This document shows positions 1 to 7,112 of a DNA stretch of 64,000 bases, piece by piece. Numbering within the stretch: position 1 is the stretch's first letter; every line of letters starts with the position of its first letter. The DNA lies in contig JAMDDD010000005.1 of NCBI GenBank assembly GCA_023489275.1, positions 1-64,000 on the forward strand, read 5' to 3'. The position numbers and the translations under genes were made by a program. The notes beneath the pieces were generated by a model that saw only the letters and a list, made by a program, of their open reading frames with translations, made no database searches and was not told the DNA's origin. This DNA comes from Actinomycetota bacterium. GTDB lineage: Bacteria > Actinomycetota > Thermoleophilia > BMS3ABIN01.

Positions 1-1
1 C

Positions 2-109
2 TATCGTTTCAACCGGCGCAGTGAGCGGACCGATCTCTTTCGCCGGGTTCTAAACCGCTGCGTCCGTTTCACGGAACCTGTCACCTATGCCCAGTTGATT
101 GCTTCCTGA
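2..109 (+). CDS. C-terminal end of an IS1595/ISXO2-like transposase (partial)
   Basis: The reading frame entering from the window edge translates to 35 residues beginning YRFNRR and ending in TGA. An aromatic-RFNRR segment followed by a short helical tail that includes a TYxxL-like motif is characteristic of the C-terminus of the DDE domain in IS1595-family (ISXO2-like) transposases. Only this tail is inside the window, so catalytic residues and the left inverted repeat cannot be seen. I did not find a clear terminal inverted repeat after the stop. The next gene starts 9 bases later and appears to lack its own N-terminal part, which fits insertion or deletion at this point. Family call is by recognition of a short tail only. 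Confidence 0.5.
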   Translation, partial: YRFNRRSERTDLFRRVLNRCVRFTEPVTYAQLIAS

Positions 110-118
110 GCGAATTGA

Positions 119-463
119 ATGGTCAGTAATTACTATGTCAAAGTTCCCCGGGGAGGGTCGCGCAAGGTTTCCCGGCGGGCGGTGCTGGCCAGGGACAATC
201 ACTGCTGCCAGTACTGCGGCTCACGCGCGCATCTGACTATCGACCACGTTATCCCCAAGAGCCGCGGCGGCGCCACCACCTGGGAAAATATTGTCACCTC
301 CTGCGCACCGTGCAACTCACGCAAAGGGGACCGGCTCCCGCGGGAGGCGAACATGCATCCACGGACCAGCCCACGGCCTCCCGATCCCTTTTCCTTCATT
401 CATCTGGCCGTGACCGAAATCCGCCGTTCCTGGCGGCAGTATCTGGAATACGCCGCGGTTTAG
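119..463 (+). CDS. HNH endonuclease domain protein, probably 5'-truncated
   Basis: The 114-residue product carries a complete HNH core. There is a zinc-knuckle CQYCG near residue 31, the TIDHVIPKSRGG motif near residues 40-51, then W-N-(I)VT-C-x2-CN and KG. Such proteins bind a structural zinc and a catalytic divalent metal and nick or cut DNA. Family members of this subtype are usually about 160-180 residues, with a roughly 60-residue segment before the SRRxVLxRD stretch. Here that segment is absent and an in-frame TGA sits immediately before the ATG. No good ribosome-binding site precedes the start. Together with the adjoining transposase tail, this suggests the 5' part was lost. Whether the remnant is expressed is unknown. 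Confidence 0.75.
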   Translation: MVSNYYVKVPRGGSRKVSRRAVLARDNHCCQYCGSRAHLTIDHVIPKSRGGATTWENIVTSCAPCNSRKGDRLPREANMHPRTSPRPPDPFSFIHLAVTEIRRSWRQYLEYAAV

Positions 464-569
464 CCGGCCGCAACAAGTTGATCTTCTGTAATTTTTAAGT
501 TATCTTCATAACCGGAAATGGTGGTGCGCCGCGGGGGGCCCGCCGCCTTGAAAAATAGGAGCTGCAGCG

Positions 570-638
570 ATGATTCCTGTTACTGTGCGGCAGGCGCCAA
601 CCTTAAATAAAGTTATGGCTCAACGGGGGGACCTGTGA
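570..638 (+). CDS. possible 22-codon leader ORF overlapping the next start
   Basis: A 22-residue ORF starts with ATG after a TAGGAG ribosome-binding site spaced about 10 bases away. It ends in a TGA that overlaps the GTG start of the downstream nucleotidyltransferase (GTGA). This geometry would allow translational coupling. The peptide has no recognisable motif and no run of a single amino acid that would indicate classical attenuation. It may be a chance ORF. Confidence 0.25.
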   Translation: MIPVTVRQAPTLNKVMAQRGDL

Positions 639-1744
639 AAGCCGTCATTCTGGTGGGGGGTCAAGGAACCCGGCTGCGGCCGCTGACGCTGGGAACCCCG
701 AAGCCGATGGTGCCGCTGGCAAACAAGCCTTTCGTCTCCCACGTGCTCGATCACCTGAAAAGTCATGGCGTTGATGAGATCGTCTTTTCCATGGGGTATC
801 TGCCCGAGGGAATTAAATCCTATTTTGGCGACGGCTCCGCGTTTGGGGTCAAGGTCGCATATGTGGTTGAAGATCGTCCGCTCGGCACTGCCGGCGCGGT
901 CAAGAACGTCGAGAAGCACATTCAAGATGGAAACTTTCTGGTGCTCAACGGCGACATCCTCACGGACCTGAACCTGAAGTCGCTGCTCGACTTTCATCAG
1001 CAGCGCGGCGCTGCGGCCACGATTGCCCTTACCCCAGTTTCCGATCCAACCGCTTACGGCCTGGTGAAGCTGGGAGATGACGGGGAAGTGACTGGCTTTC
1101 TGGAAAAGCCCAGCTGGGACCAGATCGATACAAACCTTGTCAACGCCGGCACCTACGTGCTGAAGAGCGAAGTCATCGGCATGATTCCCGCCGGCATTGA
1201 GTACTCGTTTGAGCGCGGCGTTTTCCCCCGGCTGGTGGGGAAAGGCCTCTTCGGGTTTGGCAGCAGCGCCTACTGGATGGACATCGGCACGCCGGAAAAA
1301 TATCTGCAGGCCCACTATGACATTCTGGAGAAAAATGTCAAAACGAGTGTTTCCGACTGCTTGAACAAGGATTTTATTTGTGTTGAAGATGGCGTCAAGC
1401 TGGAGGAAGGCGCCAAGCTGGTGCCGCCGGTGATGATCGGGCCAGGTTCGGTGATCAAGGCCGGCGCTCGGATTGGCCGGATGGCGGTCGTGGGCCCCGG
1501 CTGCGTCATTGATGCGGGAAGCATTATCGAGGAATCCGTCATCCAGGAGGGCTGCGTGCTGGAGAAAAATGTCTCCGTCAAACGGAGCATCATCGCCCGC
1601 GGCGCCCGCGTCGGCGACCGGACGGTGGTAACGGCGGGCGCCGTTATCGGCGAAGAAGCGGTTGTAGGCGCTGATAACATTCTCGCCAATAACATCCGCA
1701 TCTATCCGCAGACAACCATCCAGGCCGGGACCATAAAGTTTTAG
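635..1744 (+). CDS. NDP-sugar pyrophosphorylase (mannose-1-phosphate guanylyltransferase-like) with left-handed beta-helix tail
   Basis: The protein (369 aa, GTG start after a G-rich ribosome-binding site) opens with the nucleotidyltransferase signature LVGGQGTRLRPLT, followed by PKPMVPLANKP and an NGDILTD metal-binding motif near residue 105. From about residue 255 onward it has hexapeptide-type repeats (V/I-xxGAxIG...) forming a left-handed beta-helix. It should transfer a nucleotide to a hexose-1-phosphate and supply an activated sugar, GDP-mannose or a similar donor, for envelope glycans. The substrate cannot be fixed from sequence: glucose-1-phosphate thymidylyl-, uridylyl- and GMPP-type enzymes share these motifs. 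A UDP-glucose dehydrogenase and a GT4 glycosyltransferase lie next door on the other strand, consistent with surface polysaccharide synthesis. Confidence 0.85.
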   Translation: MKAVILVGGQGTRLRPLTLGTPKPMVPLANKPFVSHVLDHLKSHGVDEIVFSMGYLPEGIKSYFGDGSAFGVKVAYVVEDRPLGTAGAVKNVEKHIQDGNFLVLNGDILTDLNLKSLLDFHQQRGAAATIALTPVSDPTAYGLVKLGDDGEVTGFLEKPSWDQIDTNLVNAGTYVLKSEVIGMIPAGIEYSFERGVFPRLVGKGLFGFGSSAYWMDIGTPEKYLQAHYDILEKNVKTSVSDCLNKDFICVEDGVKLEEGAKLVPPVMIGPGSVIKAGARIGRMAVVGPGCVIDAGSIIEESVIQEGCVLEKNVSVKRSIIARGARVGDRTVVTAGAVIGEEAVVGADNILANNIRIYPQTTIQAGTIKF

Positions 1745-1831
1745 GGCTGCCTGTCCTTAAAGGAGAATAATGGCGAGGCCGGGCGAAAAGGTTGCGGGCC
1801 AGGCCGCGTTAACCGTTAGCCCTTTTGCAGC

Positions 1832-3124
1832 TTACCTTCCGATTCCTTCATAAGTAAATCCAGCGGCCCTGATCTTGTCCGGGTCGAGAAAATTGCGCCC
1901 GTCAATGATTAATGGATGGCGCATTCTTTGCTTCATTTCTGCGAGCGGCAGCTCGGCAAACTCGTCCCATTCGGTAACCAGAACGGCGGCGTCGCTGCCA
2001 TCGACCGCGGAGAGCACGTCGTCGCAAAGAAGCACGCCCCGGACCGCCCGGGCGGCGTCCGGGATCGCCACCGGATCATATGCCTTCACGTACGCTCCGT
2101 CCCCGAGAAGGCGGGACGCGAGGACGATCGAGGATGCCTCCCTGAGGTCATTGGTGTTTGGCTTGAACGCCAGCCCCAGGAGAGCTATCGTCTTGTCGGT
2201 CAAGGTGCCCAGGTGTTTCTTGAGTTTGTTGACCACGCGCCGTTTTTGCAGTTCATTGACTTCAATCACCGCCGTGAGCAGCTGAAAATGATAGCCGGAA
2301 TTGCCGGCGATCTGCTTCAGGGCCGTGACATCCTTGGGAAAGCACGAGCCGCCGAATCCGATGCCCGCGTTGAGGAAGGAATCGCCGATGCGCTGGTCGT
2401 ATCCCATCCCCTCGGCGACGACGCTGACATCGGCGCCGATCTCATCGCAGACATTCGCTATCTCATTGATAAAAGAAATCTTGGTTGCCAGGAAGGCGTT
2501 CGAGGCATACTTGATCATTTCCGCCGTCGCGAGGCCCGTCATCAGAATCGGCTTGTCCAGTTTCCGGTACAGGCGGGCCACCTTCTCGCCGGCCTCCGGA
2601 GCTTGCGAGCCGATGACGATCCGGTCCGGGTTGAGGAAGTCGCCGATCGCGGAGCCTTCGCGGAGAAACTCGGGATTGGAGACGTAATCGATGCTGCCTA
2701 TTTTCTGGCGGTTTAACTCGCCGCTAATCTTGCCGCCGGTCCCAACCGGCACCGTGCTCTTCATCACCAGGATGTGATGCCCGTCAGGCATGCCTGGCAG
2801 CGAAGACATCACCGCAAACACGCGGCTTAAATCCGCGTCGCCGGTGAAAGTGGGAGGCGTGTCGACGGCGATAAACACGATCTCGCATTGCTTGAAAACG
2901 TCTTCCAGGGCGGCGGTAAAGTCCAGGCGCTCCCTGTTTTTTTCAATCAGCTCCGCCAGCCCCGGCTCGAATATGGGGATCTCCCCATTTTTCAGGGATT
3001 CAATCTTGACGGCGTCGATGTCCATGCAGACGACGCGATTGCCCAGCTCGGCCAGGCAGGTGGCGGTGACCAGGCCGACGTAGCCGATGCCGATCATGCC
3101 AATTTTTTCTTTTTCTGAACCCAA
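1832..3124 (-). CDS. ugd: UDP-glucose/GDP-mannose 6-dehydrogenase
   Basis: A 430-residue protein with the N-terminal NAD-binding GxGYVG motif (GIGYVGLVTATCLAELG), an acidic residue ending the second strand (CMDID), and the catalytic-cysteine motif GFGGSCFPKD near residue 260. The C-terminal domain carries the AFKPNTNDLREASS stretch. The family oxidises a UDP-hexose twice, using NAD, to the uronic acid. The start is TTG, since the first ATG would delete the lead-in to the first beta strand. It is transcribed in the same direction as the downstream glycosyltransferase at 3212-4231 but not overlapping it. The neighbours point to exopolysaccharide or cell-wall glycan synthesis. UDP-glucose is the commonest substrate, but related sugars are possible. 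Confidence 0.92.
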   Translation of the reverse strand: MGSEKEKIGMIGIGYVGLVTATCLAELGNRVVCMDIDAVKIESLKNGEIPIFEPGLAELIEKNRERLDFTAALEDVFKQCEIVFIAVDTPPTFTGDADLSRVFAVMSSLPGMPDGHHILVMKSTVPVGTGGKISGELNRQKIGSIDYVSNPEFLREGSAIGDFLNPDRIVIGSQAPEAGEKVARLYRKLDKPILMTGLATAEMIKYASNAFLATKISFINEIANVCDEIGADVSVVAEGMGYDQRIGDSFLNAGIGFGGSCFPKDVTALKQIAGNSGYHFQLLTAVIEVNELQKRRVVNKLKKHLGTLTDKTIALLGLAFKPNTNDLREASSIVLASRLLGDGAYVKAYDPVAIPDAARAVRGVLLCDDVLSAVDGSDAAVLVTEWDEFAELPLAEMKQRMRHPLIIDGRNFLDPDKIRAAGFTYEGIGR

Positions 3125-3211
3125 TGGTTTCCCGCTTATAAATTGATAAGTTGCTTAAACTTTGATATCATGGAATTGCAGCTGGCAGAAACAGTATAGC
3201 CATTGCCGCCC

Positions 3212-4231
3212 TTACCCGGCAACGGCCTGAAATACCTGTTCGTAATGATCGGCGGCGCTGTCAACGCTGAATTTGACCTTGACGTAATCGCGGCACTTCC
3301 GCGAGTCAATCCGGTCAACAGCCTCAAGCCGTTCGATCATCTCCTCGATATCGCCGACGACGAACCCGGAAATTCCGTCCGCCACTACCTCCGGCACGGA
3401 TCCCTCCGGAAAAGCCAGTACCGGCGTGCCGGCCGCCATCGCTTCAATCATAACCATCCCGAAGGGCTCCGGCCACTGAATCGGGAATAAAAATGCCCTG
3501 GCCTTGGAGAACAGATTCCATTTTTCCGTCAGCGAAACCTCGCCCACGAAGCTGATCTGTTCTCCGTCGATCTCGGGCTTGACCACCGTCTCATAATAAT
3601 CCCGGTTGACCTGCTGGACGGCTCCGGCGATGATCAGCCTGCTGCCGGTCCGCTTGGCGACTTCGATGGCGGTGTGAAACCCCTTGTCGGCACAAATCCG
3701 GCCGAAGGCAAGCAGGTAGTCTTCCTTGTCAGCCCGATCGACGAACGGCAGCTCTTCGACATCGATTGGATTGTAGACGGTGCCCGCATATTGCAGGCTC
3801 GGACAGCAGCTGCGCTGGTAATCGCTGATGGCGACGTAATGGGCCGAGTCGTGGAAGGTTTCGTAAAAGGCGCAGTTATCGCCGCTGAAGGGGCCGTGGA
3901 GCGTATGCACCAGCGGCGTGTCTATCAGCTGGGCAAACGGGACGGCGGCAAAACCGGAATGGTCATGGATGACGTCGAAATCACGGGCCTGACGGAAGCA
4001 GCTTGCCACGTTCTTGACATCATACATTGTCTGTCCGATGCGATCCGGCATCTGCCGCGGGAAAGGCGACACCAGGTTCGCCCTGGTGACGGAATCGCCA
4101 GGAGCAAACAGCGTCACTTCGTGGCCACGGTCAACAAGCGCGTCCGTGAGGTAGTGGACAACCCACTCAATGCCTCCATAACCCCCCGGCGGGATTTTGA
4201 TCCAGGGAGGAGCCAGCATGGCGATCTTCAA
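3212..4231 (-). CDS. GT4-family glycosyltransferase
   Basis: The 339-aa product begins with a Rossmann strand and a glycine-rich acceptor loop (PPGGYGGIEWVVHYLTDAL). It carries the donor-binding E-x7-E region of GT-B retaining enzymes in WPEPFGMVMIEAMAAGTPV. These features place it in CAZy GT4. It transfers a sugar from a nucleotide donor to an unidentified acceptor in the cytoplasm. The sequence does not specify sugar or acceptor. It lies downstream of the UDP-sugar dehydrogenase on the same strand, which suggests they feed one envelope glycan pathway. No membrane segment or signal peptide is seen. The start ATG opens directly on the first beta strand. Confidence 0.88.
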   Translation of the reverse strand: MKIAMLAPPWIKIPPGGYGGIEWVVHYLTDALVDRGHEVTLFAPGDSVTRANLVSPFPRQMPDRIGQTMYDVKNVASCFRQARDFDVIHDHSGFAAVPFAQLIDTPLVHTLHGPFSGDNCAFYETFHDSAHYVAISDYQRSCCPSLQYAGTVYNPIDVEELPFVDRADKEDYLLAFGRICADKGFHTAIEVAKRTGSRLIIAGAVQQVNRDYYETVVKPEIDGEQISFVGEVSLTEKWNLFSKARAFLFPIQWPEPFGMVMIEAMAAGTPVLAFPEGSVPEVVADGISGFVVGDIEEMIERLEAVDRIDSRKCRDYVKVKFSVDSAADHYEQVFQAVAG

Positions 4232-4414
4232 AATGTCACATCCCTTTTCTTAGCTGTTCATACAACTGAATCCGGGTAAGATGCCGCCCCGCACTTCGCT
4301 ACCGCTCAGCACCGGCTCCGCGAAGGTTTTGCTTTTAAAGCAGAACCCGGTCGCATCGCTCCCCGGAATGACAAACCGTTTTCCAGCCGGTCCGGATTGG
4401 GTGATCACTTTTCC

Positions 4415-5509
4415 TTACAATTTCTGGTCCGGAGATTCGCCGCGGGCGGTTTCTCCGGTAGCTGCACGGTCACAACCGGCGGCCTTGATCCCTGCCCGTT
4501 TCAGGGCCGCGTCCACTCTTTCGGTCAAGAAGCTGATTATTTGAGCCGGAGTTTCGCCGGTGATGGAGGCGCCGGCTGCCTGCACATGACCGCCGCCTCC
4601 TTTTGCCTTGGCGATTCTCTGCACGCTGATTCTTTCGGTTGACGATCTCAGGCTGATCCGGTAGAGAGGCGCGCCGCCGCCCTGGTTGCCGGACTGGGCG
4701 TAAATGAGGGCAGCCACGAGGACGCCGTCGATGGCGCGGAGGCTGTCCACCAGCCCCTCGGTAGCGCTGCCGTCAGCGCCGGTTTCATTAAAGTCTGACA
4801 TTTCCAGAACCGCCGCGGCCAGGCGCCCGCCGCAGGCAATCGTCAGCCGGTCAAACATGCGGCAGGAAAGCTTTACTTTTGACAGCGGCACTGTTTCATA
4901 TACATACCGGAAAATAGCGGTGTGATCCACCCCCCGGCTGATCAGATCGGCTGCCACCCGGAAAGTGGACGGGGAGGCCGAAGCGTACTGAAAACGCCCG
5001 CTGTCAACCAGTATGCCGGTGTAAAGCGCTTCGGCAATCTCGGGGGATACATTGACTTCCATTCTTTGCAACAGAAAAAACAGAATCTCGGCCGTCGAAC
5101 TGGCGCCGCCGACGACGAGGTTGATCTCACCAAAACGGGTATTGTCGGCGTGGTGGTCGATATTGATGATACGCGGCGCCGCCCGAACCAGATCATCATT
5201 GCCGATCCGCTCGGCGTTGCCGCAGTCGACCGCCACCAGCGTGCGGAACTGGTAGTCGTCCGGAAGACCGCCCCGGATCACTTCCGCCAGGCCCGCCAGG
5301 AAGCGCCATTCCACGGCGACGGGCTCAGTCGAAGCCAGATACATGATGCTGTCGACTCCCAACTGGGTCAGCGCCCGGTGGAGGGCAATCATCGAGCCAG
5401 CGGCATCTCCATCCGGATTCACGTGACAGGTTATCAACACCCTCGCTTCAGCCTTGAGGGCCTCCGCAACGGCTTGCAAAGCCTGTTCGACGGGATTGAC
5501 GGTTGCCAC
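4415..5509 (-). CDS. nrnA: DHH-DHHA1 phosphoesterase (NrnA-like nanoRNase / pAp phosphatase)
   Basis: The protein carries the DHH-family motifs in order: HVNPDGDA (metal-binding Asp pair), VAVDCGN, and the name-giving DHH in INIDHHADNT. A DHHA1 domain follows with GGGHVQAAGA near the C-terminus. NrnA-type enzymes degrade 2-5-mer RNAs and dephosphorylate 3'-phosphoadenosine 5'-phosphate using manganese. I chose the GTG at 5509, about 20 bases after the stop of the radical SAM gene, giving about 364 aa. A longer TTG start at 5593 would overlap that gene by 65 bases, and neither start has a strong ribosome-binding site. The tail ends in a polar, unconserved extension. In many Gram-positive bacteria this gene sits near rbfA/truB, which are not seen here. 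Confidence 0.85.
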   Translation of the reverse strand: MATVNPVEQALQAVAEALKAEARVLITCHVNPDGDAAGSMIALHRALTQLGVDSIMYLASTEPVAVEWRFLAGLAEVIRGGLPDDYQFRTLVAVDCGNAERIGNDDLVRAAPRIINIDHHADNTRFGEINLVVGGASSTAEILFFLLQRMEVNVSPEIAEALYTGILVDSGRFQYASASPSTFRVAADLISRGVDHTAIFRYVYETVPLSKVKLSCRMFDRLTIACGGRLAAAVLEMSDFNETGADGSATEGLVDSLRAIDGVLVAALIYAQSGNQGGGAPLYRISLRSSTERISVQRIAKAKGGGGHVQAAGASITGETPAQIISFLTERVDAALKRAGIKAAGCDRAATGETARGESPDQKL

Positions 5510-5528
5510 TTGTTTTACCGGTAGAACA

Positions 5529-6968
5529 TCAACTGCGGGTCTCGCTGGGCTTCCCCGCGGCAGGAACCGGGCCGCCTGTCCCCAGAGGAGCAAGGTAATT
5601 GCGGCCGTCAGCGAATTCCTGCGCCGCTTTAAGGATGCGCCGCATGTGTCCCAACGTCAGGTTTCTGGTTAATAACCCGTGCACCAGAGGCCAGACCCTT
5701 TTTGCGACTATGCCTGAACTTACGTAGGCTGCCCGGTAGAGCCCGGCCAGCTCCTTGTAGAACTCGGCGGGATCGAGCTTGGTCGGCAGCACCGAGTGAA
5801 GGAAATCGTAAAGTTCATAATTTCTGTAAACAATCTTGCTCTCGATCTCCCGGAAAAGATCCGTTCCCGGCAGCGGCGTCAGCACCGAGAACTGCGGCAC
5901 ATTAATGCCATGCGCCAGCACATACTTTCGCAGCCGCTCAAACTCCTGGTGGCCGTAATCCGGCTTGATGATAAATGCGCCGGTCACGGAGATGCCATAT
6001 CTGTGAATAACTTTTAGCGCTTCCTCGTTGGCCTCGACACTGTTCCTCTTGTTGACCGCTTTCAGCTCGTTTTGATCGACGCTTTCAAAGCCGATGAAAA
6101 TATGTGACAGGCCGGCTTTTTTCCATTTGGCGATGATCCCCGGATGTTTGACAATGGTATCGCTCCGGGCCTGGAAGGAGTACTGTTTCTTAATGCCCCG
6201 CGCCTCGAGCTGATCGGCGATGTCGCTGGCTCTTTTGACGTTTTGCAAGAAATTGTCATCGGTGATCAGAACAAATTTTTCTTTAAGCCCGGCCAGCTCA
6301 TCGGCCACCCGTTCCGGGCTCTTGGTCCGGCACCGCCCTTCATAGAATGCCCAGACGCTGCAGAAGTTGCAGCGGTACGGGCAACCCCGGGATGTCTCTA
6401 TCGCCGCCAGCGGCTTCCAGAAATTGAAGAAATACCGGCGGCGGCCGTGGGGCAACAAATCGCGCGCCGGGAAAGGCAGATCGTCCATTTTATCAATCGG
6501 GGGGCGCTTCCCGGTGAAGCGCAGGCCGCTCGCATTATTGATGACCAGGCCGCGAACATCGCTCAAATCAGCGCCGTCGCGGAGCGCATTAACGAGCTCC
6601 AGGGAGCCGGCCTCGCCTTCGCCGACGACGATGCAGTCAACCGCCGGATTGTTGAAATCGGAGGGATTCAGGGAGGCGTGCAGGCCGCCAATAAACACGA
6701 ATGGCGCGCCGCTCGCCTTTGCCTTTTCCGCTATTTTCTGGCTCCGGTAAACATCTATGGTAAAGCAGCAACTAATCCCGACCGCACCGGGCTTGTATGA
6801 GCGGATGGCGCTTTCGATATCTTCATCAATGCGCATGTCATGAATACGAACGTCGTGTTCAGCCCGGAGAGCGCCGGCGACCATTTCCAGCCCCAGCGGC
6901 TCCACCAGCGCTACCTTGGTAAATCCCGGTGTACCAAATTGTGGTGGTTGTACAAGGAGAACTTTCAC
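5529..6968 (-). CDS. B12-binding-domain radical SAM protein
   Basis: A 479-residue protein with an N-terminal cobalamin-binding-type Rossmann domain (LLVQPPQFG..., GGLHASLNP, GEGE; residues 1-140). A radical SAM core follows, whose 4Fe-4S cluster motif is SRGCPYRCNFC near residues 195-205. A C-terminal helical region follows. Such proteins perform radical methylations or other C-C chemistry on unactivated carbons, often on lipids. The EPLGLE segment near residue 25 and the overall layout resemble hopanoid or lipid-modifying members such as HpnR, but I cannot assign a substrate. The DHH phosphoesterase follows closely on the same strand, probably as a chance operon partner. Confidence 0.85.
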   Translation of the reverse strand: MKVLLVQPPQFGTPGFTKVALVEPLGLEMVAGALRAEHDVRIHDMRIDEDIESAIRSYKPGAVGISCCFTIDVYRSQKIAEKAKASGAPFVFIGGLHASLNPSDFNNPAVDCIVVGEGEAGSLELVNALRDGADLSDVRGLVINNASGLRFTGKRPPIDKMDDLPFPARDLLPHGRRRYFFNFWKPLAAIETSRGCPYRCNFCSVWAFYEGRCRTKSPERVADELAGLKEKFVLITDDNFLQNVKRASDIADQLEARGIKKQYSFQARSDTIVKHPGIIAKWKKAGLSHIFIGFESVDQNELKAVNKRNSVEANEEALKVIHRYGISVTGAFIIKPDYGHQEFERLRKYVLAHGINVPQFSVLTPLPGTDLFREIESKIVYRNYELYDFLHSVLPTKLDPAEFYKELAGLYRAAYVSSGIVAKRVWPLVHGLLTRNLTLGHMRRILKAAQEFADGRNYLAPLGTGGPVPAAGKPSETRS

Positions 6969-7112
6969 ATGTGCTTCCTGCCCGTTTTTTATTGCTATGA
7001 ATCCTAGACGATCGATTGAAAAGAAGCAAAAAAGGCAATTTGCAGGTTACAGGATAACTGGAGTCCGATTGTCGATGCCGGTTTTTAATTAGCAGGAATC
7101 CGGCCAGGAGGA

